This document shows positions 25,849-35,298 of a stretch of 64,000 bases of DNA, piece by piece. The translations under genes were made by a program, and so were the position numbers. The DNA is from Pelagerythrobacter marensis. Lineage in GTDB: Bacteria > Pseudomonadota > Alphaproteobacteria > Sphingomonadales > Sphingomonadaceae. The stretch lies in assembly GCF_036700095.1 (NCBI RefSeq), contig NZ_CP144918.1, forward strand, positions 1,799,001-1,863,000, read 5' to 3'. Under the pieces are notes generated by a model. The model worked only from the letters and a program-made list of their open reading frames with translations. It did not search any database and was not told the DNA's origin. The stretch's first letter is position 1; each line of letters starts with the position of its first letter.

Positions 25849-26961
25849 TCAACCCTGGGCGCCGTGGCCCAGCGCCATGTAGTCTGCGCTGCGCATTTCC
25901 TCCAGTCGGCTGACCGTCCGCGCAAATTCGAAACTGCCGTCGCCGGCGGGATAGAGGCCGGACGGTTCGGCATCGGCCGTGGCGAACAGCTTGACCCGCA
26001 GTTCGTAAAGCGCGTCGACCAGCTTGGTGAAACGAATGGCCTCGTTGCGCCGGTCGGGGCCCATGACCGGAATGCCGACGACGATCACGGTGTGATAGGC
26101 GCGGGCGATCGCCAGATAGTCGGCCGCGCCGCGGTTTTCGCCGCACAGGCGCTTGAAACTGAAGACGGCGACGCCCTTCAGGCTCTTGGGCACACGAAGC
26201 GTGCGTCCGCCCCCGAGATCGAGATCGGCGCTCGGCACATGGGCAGCGTCTTCGGGCTTGTAGTCGGTCAGCCGAAAAAAGGCCTCGCGAACCTGGGCGG
26301 TGGATTCGGGCCCGAGCGGGGTGTGCCAGTTGTCGATTTCTCCCAGCCGGTCGAGGCGATAGTCGACCGGGCCGCTGAGCGCCAGAACGTCCAGCTCCTC
26401 CTCCACCAGGTCGATGAAAGGCAGAAACAGCGAGCGGTTGAGCCCGTCCTTGTAAAGATCGCGCGGGGGGCGATTGCTGGTGGTCACCACGGTCACCCCC
26501 TCGTCGCGGATCAGGGCTGTGAACAGCCGGCTCATGATTGCCGCGTCGGCGGTGTTGTTGACCACCATCTCGTCGAACGCCAGGCAGCGCACCCCTTCGG
26601 CAATGCGGGCTGCCGCCGGTCCGACCGGATCGCCGGCCTCCTTCGCCCGTTCCTCGCCGATCAGCGCGTCGACCTCCAGCATGAAGGCGTGGAAGTGAAC
26701 GCGGCGCTTCCGCTCGATCGCGAGAGTATCGACGAACAGGTCCATCAGCATGGACTTGCCGCGGCCCACGCCGCCCCACATGTAGATTCCGCGTGGGGGG
26801 GCGGGCTTGCGCGCGAAAAGACGGTCGAGAAAGCCGGGCTTGCCGCGCTCCAGCGCATTCTGAAGGGCCTGGAGCCGTTCGGCGGCGGCGCGCTGCTGCG
26901 CGTCGGGACGCAGCTCTCCGGCCGCCACCAGCGCTTCGTAGCGCGCAAGCATTCCGCTCAC
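25849..26961 (-). CDS. zapE: ZapE/AFG1-family ATPase
   Basis: A 370-residue P-loop ATPase. Walker A GGVGRGKSM has Lys69, and Walker B is RCLAFDEM. The conserved motifs TSNRPP, YKDGLNRSLFLPFI and GIPVM identify the AFG1/ZapE family. In E. coli ZapE acts at the division ring; the mitochondrial homolog handles misfolded membrane proteins. The GTG start at 26961 overlaps the thioesterase stop (GTGA); ATG 26952 is an alternative. It probably forms an operon with the thioesterase and sdhB upstream. Confidence 0.93.
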   Translation of the reverse strand: MSGMLARYEALVAAGELRPDAQQRAAAERLQALQNALERGKPGFLDRLFARKPAPPRGIYMWGGVGRGKSMLMDLFVDTLAIERKRRVHFHAFMLEVDALIGEERAKEAGDPVGPAAARIAEGVRCLAFDEMVVNNTADAAIMSRLFTALIRDEGVTVVTTSNRPPRDLYKDGLNRSLFLPFIDLVEEELDVLALSGPVDYRLDRLGEIDNWHTPLGPESTAQVREAFFRLTDYKPEDAAHVPSADLDLGGGRTLRVPKSLKGVAVFSFKRLCGENRGAADYLAIARAYHTVIVVGIPVMGPDRRNEAIRFTKLVDALYELRVKLFATADAEPSGLYPAGDGSFEFARTVSRLEEMRSADYMALGHGAQG

Positions 26962-27413
26962 TTGCGGCTTGCCTTGCGCACCAGCGCCGTGAACCCGGCG
27001 ACGAGGTGGTCGCGCTGGACAACCTCGCCGCGCAGGAACAGCAGGCGCCCGGTCTCACGCAGGATCTCGACCACGGCGTCGAGCGGCTCGTCCACTTTCC
27101 CCGCGCCGATGAATTGGGTCGAAAGCTCCAGGGTTACCGCCGGACCTGCATCGCCGCAGGTCAGCGTGCGCATGGCTGCAAAAAGCGAGATGTCGATCAG
27201 CGACAGCGTAACGGCGCCGTGAATCATGTCCTGCAGGTTCGTATGGCGCCGCTCGGGAAACATCCGCAGGCGGCACTTGTCGCCCTCGGTCCGGACCAGC
27301 ATTTCGCCCATGACGACGGGATTGAACCGCGTTTCGTCGCGCAGCCGCCAGGTGTGCCAGCCGGGATGATCGGGATGCTCCCGGTATTCGAACGCCGACG
27401 ATTCGCTGTTCAC
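26958..27413 (-). CDS. PaaI family hotdog thioesterase
   Basis: A 151-residue hotdog-fold protein. HTNLQDMIHGAVTLSLIDISLF is the central helix with the HGG/HGA-type motif, and TLELSTQFIGAGK is the following strand pair of the PaaI/YbgC-like thioesterases. It should hydrolyse an acyl- or aryl-CoA thioester in the cytoplasm; the substrate cannot be read from sequence. The start is GTG 27413, just two bases after the sdhB stop, with zapE overlapping its end. Confidence 0.88.
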   Translation of the reverse strand: MNSESSAFEYREHPDHPGWHTWRLRDETRFNPVVMGEMLVRTEGDKCRLRMFPERRHTNLQDMIHGAVTLSLIDISLFAAMRTLTCGDAGPAVTLELSTQFIGAGKVDEPLDAVVEILRETGRLLFLRGEVVQRDHLVAGFTALVRKASRK

Positions 27414-27415
27414 GC

Positions 27416-28198
27416 TCAGATCTGGCGCTCGACCAGCATCTTCTTGGTCTCGGCAATCGCCTTGGCCGGGTTGAGCCCCTTGGGGCAGACATTGGCGCAG
27501 TTCATGATCGTGTGGCAGCGATAGAGCCGAAACGGGTCCTCCAGCGCGTCGAGCCGCTCACCGGTCATTTCGTCGCGGCTGTCGGCCAGCCAGCGATAGG
27601 CCTGGAGCAGGATCGCCGGGCCGAGGAACTTGTCCGAATTCCACCAGTAGCTGGGGCACGCGGTCGAGCAGCAGGCGCACAGGATGCATTCGTAAAGTCC
27701 ATCCAGCTTCTCGCGCTGTTCGGGGCTCTGCAGCCGCTCCTTGCCGCTGGGCGTCGTGGAAACGGTCTGCAGCCACGGGCGGATCGATGCGTACTGGGCA
27801 TAGAAGTGCGAGAAATCGGGCACCAGGTCCTTCACCACGTCCATGTGGGGCAGGGGGGTGATGCGGATTTCTCCCTTCAGGTCCTCCATCGCGGTGGTGC
27901 AGGCGAGGCCGTTCTTGCCATTCATGTTCATCGAGCACGAACCGCAGATCCCCTCGCGGCACGAGCGGCGGAAGGTCAGGGTGGGATCGACCTCGTTCTT
28001 GATCTTGATCAGCGCGTCGAGGACCATGGGCCCGCAATCGTCCAGATCGATCTCGAACGTGTCGTAGCGCGGATTTTCGCCGCTGTCGGGATCGTAGCGG
28101 TAGATCCGGAACTTCTGCACTCGCGCGGCCCCTTCGGCCCGGTGGACGTTGCCCTTGCGCGAGATCTTCGAGTTCTTGGGGAGGGTGAAGGTCGCCAT
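27416..28198 (-). CDS. sdhB: Succinate dehydrogenase iron-sulfur subunit
   Basis: A protein of 260 residues carrying the three clusters of complex II. The [2Fe-2S] site is in [16 protein letters not shown] plus a later Cys, the [4Fe-4S] site in [12 protein letters not shown], and the [3Fe-4S] site in [14 protein letters not shown]. It passes electrons from SdhA to quinone at the inner membrane. ATG 28198 has AGGA eight bases upstream. The usual sdhC, sdhD and sdhA genes are absent from both sides: the gene before it, 70 bases away, is an ATP-grasp ligase. They must lie elsewhere in the genome. Confidence 0.96.
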   Translation of the reverse strand: MATFTLPKNSKISRKGNVHRAEGAARVQKFRIYRYDPDSGENPRYDTFEIDLDDCGPMVLDALIKIKNEVDPTLTFRRSCREGICGSCSMNMNGKNGLACTTAMEDLKGEIRITPLPHMDVVKDLVPDFSHFYAQYASIRPWLQTVSTTPSGKERLQSPEQREKLDGLYECILCACCSTACPSYWWNSDKFLGPAILLQAYRWLADSRDEMTGERLDALEDPFRLYRCHTIMNCANVCPKGLNPAKAIAETKKMLVERQI

Positions 28199-28268
28199 TG
28201 TTCGATCCTGTTGCTTTGGCAGTCTCTCTAGCGCTTCGCAGTGCGCTGGCAAGGGCGGCGCGCAAACT

Positions 28269-29276
28269 TCATCGATCCATCAGCCCGTGACGAAGAAGGC
28301 CTTCGGCCAGGATGGTTTCGATCAGCTCCGACTGGTTCCACCCGGCCAGCGCCGCCGCGCGTCCGAAAACCTTCTGCGACCAGAGATTGCAGTTGAGATT
28401 GAGTTCGAGGAACGTGATCTCCCCCGTTTCCTCGTTCACGCGAAATTCGAACCGGCCATAGTCGAACGGGCGATATTCGTTCCAGGCCTTGCGCGTTAGC
28501 TCCGCGATTCGCGCCGCCATCTCCCGGTTCTCGAACGGGTCGAGCGAGTATTTCTGGCTCCGATCCACGAGGTCGCGCTTTTCCTGGTATGTGCGCAAGT
28601 GCGAGGGGTCGGCCTGGCGGAAGATCATCATCGGCAGGATCGCCGGTTCGCCGCGCACCGTGATGACCGGCACCTCGACATCGCTGCCCTCCAGGAACGG
28701 TTCGACCAGGGCGTCATGCCCCAGTGCGTGGACAGCCGCTACGGCCTGCTCCACGCTGGCCAGGTCGGTCGCGTCGTTGACGCCCCAACTGGCCGAAGAG
28801 GCATTGGGCTTGATGACGTAGCGGTCGGCCTGCGGCACCAATGCCGGATCGACCGGGGCGCCGCGGCGGAAAATCGCCCAGGGGGCGGTCGGCACGCCGG
28901 CGACTTGCGCCGCTCGCTTGGCGAGGTGCTTGTCGTCGGAAAGCCCGCGCAGGATCGGGCTCGCACCGAGATAGGGGATGCCCTTGCGCTCGCACAGAAG
29001 CGGGCAGAGCATTTCCGAATTGAAGAACCCCGCCCGGTTGAGCAGCGGAAAGACGAAATCGACGTCCGGGTTCTCGAACAGGATCTCGAACCGGTCGGCG
29101 AGCACGAGATTGAGGCCGAGCCCTTCGAGCACCTGCCGCATCTCACGATGATAGAGCGCGTGATTGCCGTCTTCCGGGTGAAGCTCGCCTTCCCACAGCG
29201 CGTTCTTCGCAATGAAGAGGATGCGTAATCGCTCCTTCACCGCAGGATCGATCGTCATGGGTCGGAGTTCGGTCAC
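28269..29276 (-). CDS. ATP-grasp ligase (D-Ala-D-Ala ligase-like), paralog 1
   Basis: A 335-residue ATP-grasp enzyme. [15 protein letters not shown] is the ATP-binding lysine/glycine-rich loop, [16 protein letters not shown] the central grasp strand, and [11 protein letters not shown] (E-x-N-x-N) the metal-binding signature of D-Ala-D-Ala ligase-type enzymes. It should join a carboxylate to an amine or hydroxyl through an acylphosphate. It is clearly paralogous to the gene at 30882-31898 along its whole length. GTG 29276 follows AGAAAGAGG and aligns with the paralog's start; ATG 29258 is an alternative. It is not Ddl itself: it lacks the usual Ddl context and the N-terminus differs. Confidence 0.85.
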   Translation of the reverse strand: MTELRPMTIDPAVKERLRILFIAKNALWEGELHPEDGNHALYHREMRQVLEGLGLNLVLADRFEILFENPDVDFVFPLLNRAGFFNSEMLCPLLCERKGIPYLGASPILRGLSDDKHLAKRAAQVAGVPTAPWAIFRRGAPVDPALVPQADRYVIKPNASSASWGVNDATDLASVEQAVAAVHALGHDALVEPFLEGSDVEVPVITVRGEPAILPMMIFRQADPSHLRTYQEKRDLVDRSQKYSLDPFENREMAARIAELTRKAWNEYRPFDYGRFEFRVNEETGEITFLELNLNCNLWSQKVFGRAAALAGWNQSELIETILAEGLLRHGLMDR

Positions 29277-29371
29277 GAGAGCGGCCTCTTTCTGATGCTG
29301 CCAGACTGTCGTATTGCAGCAATTGCGGTGGCGTGCGTCCCTAAGTCTGTTAAGGCTGGGCGCAAGCGAAA

Positions 29372-30865
29372 ATGCAAGCCGGGTCGACGATGCCAATATC
29401 CACCAGCAACCTGTCGCCCGACTTTGCCGCCGACGACCGGACGCACGATCTGATAGCCTTGCTGGCCGGGGGTGGCGACGAACGCCTCGTGCTCGACCCG
29501 GAAACCGGGCTCAACCGATATATGTCGGGGCCGTATCCGCGCGACGTTCTCGCCTATGCCTCGTCCACCGCCAACGATATTTCGCCCGCCGCCTTTCGCT
29601 ATCTGCTGGACCGGCCAGAGGTCGGTCCAGCCGGCTATGCCGGCGCGCTGGACGCGCTTCGCCGCCGTCTGCGCGCGGTTTTCGCGCTGGAGAAAGACGT
29701 CGGGATCGTTTTTGCTCCCTCGGGCACCGATCTCGAATACGTTGCGCTCGCGGCGACAATCGGCCGGGCGCCGGGCGGCGTGCACAACGTGCTGCTGGGC
29801 GCCGACGAAGTCGGGCGTGGCTGCATCCATTCGGCGGCGGGCAATTTCTTTGCCAGCAGGACGCCGCTCGATCGCACGGTCGAGGCAGGGGAGAGCGTGC
29901 GCGGGCTGGAAGCCGTTTCGCTGTCGGATATTCCTGTGCGATGCGGCGAAGGCCATGCCCGCAGCAGCCGCGAGATCGCGGCTGCGATCGACCGGGAAGT
30001 GGAATGGGCGCGTGCCGACGAGCGGCATGCGCTGGTGCATGTGGTTCACGGGTCGAAGACCGGTCTCATCCTGCCGCGTCTGGCAGAGCTGGACCGGCTT
30101 CGGGCGCGTTGGGGCGATGCCATGACGGTCGTGGTCGATGCCTGCCAGGTGCGCCTCGCGCCCGGGGATGTGGCAGCTTATCTCGATCGCGGCGCGATCG
30201 TGCTGATGACCGGTTCGAAGTTTATCGGCGGGGTTCCGTTCAGCGGTTTTGCCCTGGTGTCTGCGGCGCATATCCGGGCGGCCCCGCCCTTGCCGACCGG
30301 GTTCGATGCGCTGTTCCGCCGTGCCGAATGGCCGGAGAACTGGCCGGGTCGGCAGGCTTTGGCCGACGACGCCAATCCCGGCCTGCTGGCGCGGCTGGAC
30401 GGGGCGGTGTTCGAACTGGAACGCTTTCGGGCGCTTCCGGCAGCCGCAATCGCCGCTGTCGTCGATACGTTTCAGCGCGTCCTCGCGCAGGAACTGATAG
30501 TACCGCTGGGCTTGCGCGAGGTCGAAACGTCCGCCGAAGACGGCGCGAGTGTCGCGGCGGACAATGTCGATCTTCTCAAGACACTGGTCACGCTCGACGT
30601 TTCGATGCTGCCGTCGGCCCGGACTTTCGACCGGGCGGTTGCATTGCATGCCCGCCTGGCGCGCGCCGGCATCCGGCTCGGCCAACCGGTCAAGAGCGTC
30701 CGCCTGCCCGGTGGCGAGTGGGGCGGCACTTTGCGCGTGGGGCTGTCGATGCCGCAAATCGCTGCCCTTGCCGCCGTGGAGCCGCCGATCCGCGAGCGGT
30801 CGCTCGCGGAACCGTTCGGCACGGTCGCGGCGGCATTGCGCCAGCAGGACGTTGTCGACGCCTGA
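29372..30865 (+). CDS. PLP-dependent enzyme, fold type I (aminotransferase class V-like)
   Basis: A 497-residue protein of the aspartate-aminotransferase fold. APSGTDLEY (115-123) is the cofactor-phosphate loop, VVVDACQ has Asp256 for the pyridine nitrogen, and TGSKFIGG has Lys283 as the PLP lysine. This pattern is closest to class V and SepCysS-like or decarboxylase-like enzymes; the exact reaction is not recognisable. An ATG at 29390 could also be the start. It is divergent from ATP-grasp paralog 1 (95-base gap) and convergent with paralog 2 (16-base gap). That layout suggests the three proteins act on a common metabolite. Confidence 0.82.
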   Translation: MQAGSTMPISTSNLSPDFAADDRTHDLIALLAGGGDERLVLDPETGLNRYMSGPYPRDVLAYASSTANDISPAAFRYLLDRPEVGPAGYAGALDALRRRLRAVFALEKDVGIVFAPSGTDLEYVALAATIGRAPGGVHNVLLGADEVGRGCIHSAAGNFFASRTPLDRTVEAGESVRGLEAVSLSDIPVRCGEGHARSSREIAAAIDREVEWARADERHALVHVVHGSKTGLILPRLAELDRLRARWGDAMTVVVDACQVRLAPGDVAAYLDRGAIVLMTGSKFIGGVPFSGFALVSAAHIRAAPPLPTGFDALFRRAEWPENWPGRQALADDANPGLLARLDGAVFELERFRALPAAAIAAVVDTFQRVLAQELIVPLGLREVETSAEDGASVAADNVDLLKTLVTLDVSMLPSARTFDRAVALHARLARAGIRLGQPVKSVRLPGGEWGGTLRVGLSMPQIAALAAVEPPIRERSLAEPFGTVAAALRQQDVVDA

Positions 30866-30881
30866 GCCGGATGGGTAGCCG

Positions 30882-31898
30882 TCAGCCTGCGATCAGCGCA
30901 TTCCTACGCCAGGATTCGGCCAGCAGCGTCTCGATCAGATCGGCATGGCTGAAGCCGGCCTGCGCCGCAGCTTTGGCCATGACCTTCTCCGACCACAGAT
31001 TGCAGTTGAGATTGATCTCGATGAAGTTGATGTCGCCGGTGGCGAGGTCCAGGCGAAACTCGATCCGGCCATAGTCGAACGGGACGAATTCCTGGGCGAC
31101 TTTCCTCGCCATCGCCTCGATCCGGGGTGCGAACTCGGCATGATCGAAACGCTTGAGCGCGGCCTTCTCGGTGTTCTGCACCAGGTCGCGCTTTTCGTAA
31201 TAAGTCCACAGCTTCTGCGTGTCCTCGCGCTCGTACCACAGCATGGGCAGGGCGACAGGCTGATCGCGAATGGTGATGAAGGCGCACTGGATGTCGTAGC
31301 CGTCCAGATAAGGCTCCACGATGGCGTCGTGGCCCTGACCGTGAATGTCGGCAATGGCATTGGCCACCCCGTTCCAGTCGAATGCGTCGGAGATGCCCCA
31401 GCTGGCGGACGAGGCATTGGGCTTGATGACCCAGCGGCCGCCGGGGGCGGGGGGCAGGTCTTTCTCCAGAACCGGGGCGCCCCGGCGATAGCAGAACCAC
31501 GGCGCGGTCGGCACCCCGGCATGGACTGCGGCCAGTTTGGACACCGATTTGTCGTCGCCCATGCCGCGCAGGAACGGCATCGCGCCGAGATAGGGGATGC
31601 GGTGCATGTTGCACAGCAGGGGGATCAGCATCTCGCTGTTCACGAAGCCGCCGCGATTGAGCAGAGGGAAGACGAAATCGGCTTCGGGCCGATCGAACAG
31701 CACCTTGTAGTTGTTCGCGAACTGGAGGTTCAGTCCCAGGCTTTCCAGAGTCGTGCGAACTTCGTGGTGGTAGATCGCGTGATTGCCATCCTCCGGATGC
31801 ATCCCGCCGCCCCACAGGACGTGCTTGGCCATGAACAGCAGGCGGACGCGCTCTTTGGCTTCTTGGGGAATGCGAAGGGGTTCGGCGGAATCGGGCAT
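30882..31898 (-). CDS. ATP-grasp ligase (D-Ala-D-Ala ligase-like), paralog 2
   Basis: A 338-residue ATP-grasp protein. It has the same key segments as the gene at 28269-29276: [47 protein letters not shown] and [14 protein letters not shown] (the metal-binding E-x-N-x-N). By eye the two proteins are identical at over half of positions in the N-terminal 130 residues. ATG 31898 is chosen as the first good start before KERVRLLF. It faces RNase E's 3' end across a strong hairpin region. The substrate is unknown; the duplication suggests two successive or alternative amide-forming steps. Confidence 0.85.
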   Translation of the reverse strand: MPDSAEPLRIPQEAKERVRLLFMAKHVLWGGGMHPEDGNHAIYHHEVRTTLESLGLNLQFANNYKVLFDRPEADFVFPLLNRGGFVNSEMLIPLLCNMHRIPYLGAMPFLRGMGDDKSVSKLAAVHAGVPTAPWFCYRRGAPVLEKDLPPAPGGRWVIKPNASSASWGISDAFDWNGVANAIADIHGQGHDAIVEPYLDGYDIQCAFITIRDQPVALPMLWYEREDTQKLWTYYEKRDLVQNTEKAALKRFDHAEFAPRIEAMARKVAQEFVPFDYGRIEFRLDLATGDINFIEINLNCNLWSEKVMAKAAAQAGFSHADLIETLLAESWRRNALIAG

Positions 31899-32002
31899 AG
31901 GGGCTCTCGCAGCTGGAAGTTCGCGGCCATCTAGGCACGAACCCCCTCTGCCGCCAGTACCCGGCAAGGCAAAAAAAGCGCCGGGTGCGATCGGAACCGG
32001 TT

Positions 32003-32046
32003 CCGGCGGAGCCTCCTGCAAACGATGCCGCAGGAGACTCCGCCGG
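32003..32046 (-). terminator. Strong hairpin terminator after RNase E
   Basis: Two 17-base arms (32003-32019 and 32030-32046) pair with a single mismatch around a 10-base loop. They lie just past the rne stop at 32053. Further along the minus strand are the palindrome GGAACCGGTTCC and a run of seven T (31972-31978). Together these should end leftward rne transcription before the ATP-grasp gene. Confidence 0.7.
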
Positions 32047-32052
32047 TTCACG

Positions 32053-34860
32053 TTATTGCCCGAAAGTGCGCTGCCACCAGCCGCGGCGGGGAGAAGCGGA
32101 CCCTTCGTCCTCGCGCGAGTTGTCCGCCGCTTCCGCGTCGTTCGCAGGGGCGGATGCTTCCGCAGCCGCTTCGCTCGACACGTCGCCCGAGGATTGCGTC
32201 GGCGCGGCCGCTTCGAGCGCGGGTTCCTCCTCCACCTTCTTCTTGCGCCGCGTACGCTTGGGCTTCTCGGCCGGTTGCTCGGCCTCCGCCGGTCCGGCCT
32301 CTGCCGGCGCGGTTTCCGCAGGCGTGGCCGCCTCGGGTTCGTCGGCCTTCTTGCGGCGCGTGCGCTTCTTCGGCTTGGGAGCCTCCTCGGCATCGGCGTC
32401 GGCAGGTGGCGCTTCCGCGGCTTCGCTCACCGGCTCTTCGGGCGGCTTGGCCTTGGCTCTCGAGGCGCGCGGCTTGCGGCCGGCGGCTTCTGCCGGCGCC
32501 TCGGCCGTTTTCGCACGGCGCGTACGCCGTTTCGGCTTCGGTGCGTCTTCGACCGTTTCCTCGCCGGCTTCGCTCGGAGCTTCTTCTGCGCCGTCGGGGG
32601 CGACCGCCATATCCTCGCTCACCCGCTTCGAGACCGTCTCGCCCGTATCGGAGCCGGCATCGCCGTCGCTCTCGTTCTCGCCCTCTTCGCGATCGCGACC
32701 CCCGCGCCGACGGCGGCCCCCACGGCGCCGACGCTTCTTGGGCTTGCCCTCGTCTTCGCTGGAGGGGTGGCCATCGTCGTCGCGTTCGTCGTCCGCATCG
32801 CCGCTGTCGTCACTGCCGTTGTCGGCGGCCTCATCGCCATTGCGGCCTTTGTTGCGCCCGCGGCCGCCGCGCCGACGCCGACGGCGCTTCCTGTTGCCAT
32901 CGTCGTCGTCATCGTCGGCTCGTTCGTCCGCTCCAGCGGGAACCTCGTCCTCTTCCGGCGCCTCGTCGTCGACGATCGGTTCGAACTTCGGCGCTTCGGT
33001 CGGCTTCGGGCCGGAGCTGGAGACGCTCATCTTGGCACCTTCCTGCTCGCCCTCGGGCACGACTTCGACGCTGACGCCATAGCGGCGCTCGATCTCGACC
33101 AGGTCGTCGCGCTTGGAATTGAGCAGGTAAACCGCCGCCTCGGTGCTGGCCGCGAGCGTGATCACCGTTCCCTTGCCCTTGGCGGCCTCGTCCTCGATCA
33201 GGCGCAGCGCGGACAAGCCCGCGCTCGAGGCTGTGCGGACAAGGCCGGTGCCATCGCAGTGCGGGCATTCGCGCGTCGTCGCTTCCAGCACGCCGGTACG
33301 CAGGCGCTGACGGCTCATTTCCATCAGGCCGAAGCCGGAGATGCGGCCGACCTGGATACGGGCGCGGTCGTTTTTCAGCGCGTCCTTCAACGCGCGCTCC
33401 ACCTTACGGTTGTTGGAGTTGTACTCCATGTCGATGAAGTCGATCACGACCAGGCCGGCCATGTCGCGCAGACGCAGCTGGCGGGCGATTTCCTTCGCCG
33501 CTTCGAGATTGGTCGCGAGCGCGGTCTGCTCGATCCCGTGTTCCTTGGTCGAGCGGCCCGAGTTGATGTCGATCGACACCAGCGCCTCGGTCGGGTTGAT
33601 GACCAGGTAACCGCCGCTCTTGAGCTGCACGACCGGGTCGTACATCGCGCGCAGCTGGTCCTCCGCGCCGTAGCGCTGGAACAGCGGCACCGGGTCGGAA
33701 TAGGCCTTCACCCGACGCGCGTGGCTGGGCATCAGCAGTTTCATGAATTCCTTGGCCGAGCGGTAACCCGCTTCGCCTTCGACCACGACTTCCTCGATCT
33801 CGCGGTTGTAGATGTCGCGGATCGCGCGCTTGATCAGGTCGCTGTCCGAATGGATCAGTGTCGGCGCGCTGGAGGACAGGGTCTTTTCGCGGATCTCGTC
33901 CCAGAGGCGGGCGAGATAGTCGAAATCGCGCTTGATTTCGGTCTTGGTGCGCTGGAGGCCGGCAGTGCGGACGATCAGGCCCATCGTGCGCGGCAGCTTG
34001 AGATCGCCGACGATCTGCTTGAGCCGCTTGCGATCGCTGGCGCTGGAAATCTTGCGCGAAATGCCGCCGCCGTGGCTGCTGTTGGGCATCAGCACGGTGT
34101 AGCGGCCGGCCAGGCTGAGATAAGTCGTCAGCGCCGCGCCCTTGTTGCCGCGCTCTTCCTTGACCACCTGCACCAGCAGCACCTGACGGCGCTGAATGAC
34201 GTCCTGGATCTTGTAGCGACGGCGCAGCGCCTGGCGGCGGGCGCGGACTTCGTCCACTTCCCTGGCGCGTGCCCGGCCCTTGCCCGGGCGGCGGCCACGG
34301 CCGCGGCGCCCACGGCGCGAATCCGATCCGCCCCGGCTCTCGTCGCTGTCGTCGTCGCTGTCGTCGTCATCGTCGTCGCCATCGCCGTTGGCGAGTTGGC
34401 CTTCTTCGAACGTTGCGACTTTGTCTTTCTCGGAGGTGTCGATTTCCTCGACCCCCTCTTCGGCGAACTCCTCGACCAGCGCGCCGCCGGTTTCGTCGTC
34501 GGCATCGTATTCGTCACCCGGGAGATCGCCGCGCTCCTCGTCCTCGGCGCGCAGGCGCGCCTCTTCTTCGGCGGCTTCGGCCTCTTCGGCCAGGAGCTTT
34601 TCGCGGTCTTCCCTCGGGATCTGGTAGTAATCGGGATGAATCTCGCTGAAGGCGAGGAAGCCGTGCCGGTTGCCGCCGAAATCGACGAAAGCGGCCTGGA
34701 GGCTGGGTTCGACCCGGGTTACCTTGGCGAGATAGATATTGCCTTTGATCTGCCGATGTTCGGCGGATTCGAAATCGAATTCCTCAATCCGGTTGCCCTT
34801 GAGTACCGCCACCCGCGTTTCTTCCGGGTGGCGCGCATCGATCAGCATGCGCGTTGCCAT
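32053..34860 (-). CDS. rne: Ribonuclease E/G
   Basis: A 935-residue endoribonuclease that drives mRNA decay and rRNA/tRNA processing. The S1 RNA-binding part (about 35-220) is split by an acidic then basic insertion of about 120 residues (Asp/Glu runs, then RRGRRGRGRR). The catalytic core has SIDINSG and VIDFIDME, which carry the Mg-binding aspartates, and ECPHCDGTG with the Zn-link CPxC. The C-terminal 320 residues are low-complexity blocks (KPKRRTRRAK, KKRTRRKK and similar) that form a disordered degradosome scaffold. ATG 34860 has CGGAGAA seven bases upstream. rne is often autoregulated through its 5' leader. Confidence 0.95.
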   Translation of the reverse strand: MATRMLIDARHPEETRVAVLKGNRIEEFDFESAEHRQIKGNIYLAKVTRVEPSLQAAFVDFGGNRHGFLAFSEIHPDYYQIPREDREKLLAEEAEAAEEEARLRAEDEERGDLPGDEYDADDETGGALVEEFAEEGVEEIDTSEKDKVATFEEGQLANGDGDDDDDDSDDDSDESRGGSDSRRGRRGRGRRPGKGRARAREVDEVRARRQALRRRYKIQDVIQRRQVLLVQVVKEERGNKGAALTTYLSLAGRYTVLMPNSSHGGGISRKISSASDRKRLKQIVGDLKLPRTMGLIVRTAGLQRTKTEIKRDFDYLARLWDEIREKTLSSSAPTLIHSDSDLIKRAIRDIYNREIEEVVVEGEAGYRSAKEFMKLLMPSHARRVKAYSDPVPLFQRYGAEDQLRAMYDPVVQLKSGGYLVINPTEALVSIDINSGRSTKEHGIEQTALATNLEAAKEIARQLRLRDMAGLVVIDFIDMEYNSNNRKVERALKDALKNDRARIQVGRISGFGLMEMSRQRLRTGVLEATTRECPHCDGTGLVRTASSAGLSALRLIEDEAAKGKGTVITLAASTEAAVYLLNSKRDDLVEIERRYGVSVEVVPEGEQEGAKMSVSSSGPKPTEAPKFEPIVDDEAPEEDEVPAGADERADDDDDDGNRKRRRRRRGGRGRNKGRNGDEAADNGSDDSGDADDERDDDGHPSSEDEGKPKKRRRRGGRRRRGGRDREEGENESDGDAGSDTGETVSKRVSEDMAVAPDGAEEAPSEAGEETVEDAPKPKRRTRRAKTAEAPAEAAGRKPRASRAKAKPPEEPVSEAAEAPPADADAEEAPKPKKRTRRKKADEPEAATPAETAPAEAGPAEAEQPAEKPKRTRRKKKVEEEPALEAAAPTQSSGDVSSEAAAEASAPANDAEAADNSREDEGSASPRRGWWQRTFGQ

Positions 34861-35298
34861 GTAGTATTCTCCGTGCGCGTCCGGGCGGGCTCAGGCCTGC
34901 CGGGAGGTTCTGCGCAAATAAGTGGGATCCGCCGATCGCCTCGCGATGGGCGGCAATGTCGGACCGGACACGGCGAACGGTTTCGCCGCGCCGGAATGAT
35001 GTGTCTGCAATCATGCGAATGCGCCTGTGTCGCGCTGCCTGGCCCGCCAGCGCGACTACGCCTGCCGGGGGCAGCGTCGTCATGCTCGGGGAGAGGCTTC
35101 TCATGAACTGCATCAACCTGTTGCGAGCGCCGGAGCAGAAAGCTGCCGGCGGGCCTGCGACCCGTTTCGCGCGCATCCCGGTTTGGCGGGATCGAGCTTT
35201 CGCGGGCCGGATTTTCGGCCTTGCAGCGCTAGCATCCCGGCTTTCGTTCGGCAACCATGTTGCGCAAGGGGCCTGCAACGCCCTAACAACCGCGCGCA
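34861..35298. other. 438-base gap between rne (-) and the amidase gene (+)
   Basis: No convincing gene is seen. On the minus strand it would hold the rne 5' leader, including the SD at its edge, and a likely hairpin near 34882-34905 (CCGGGCGGGC / GCCTGCCGGG, imperfect). On the plus strand, near the amidase, TTGCGC (35260-35265) and TAACAA (35284-35289), 18 bases apart, could be a weak promoter. That would give a nearly leaderless mRNA, as no SD precedes ATG 35299. Confidence 0.4.

Noticed and set aside
31783-35106. 1107-codon open frame on the plus strand across RNase E
   Set aside because: It mirrors the low-complexity Arg/Lys/Glu region of rne, and its product is a repetitive Leu/Arg/Gly stretch without domains.
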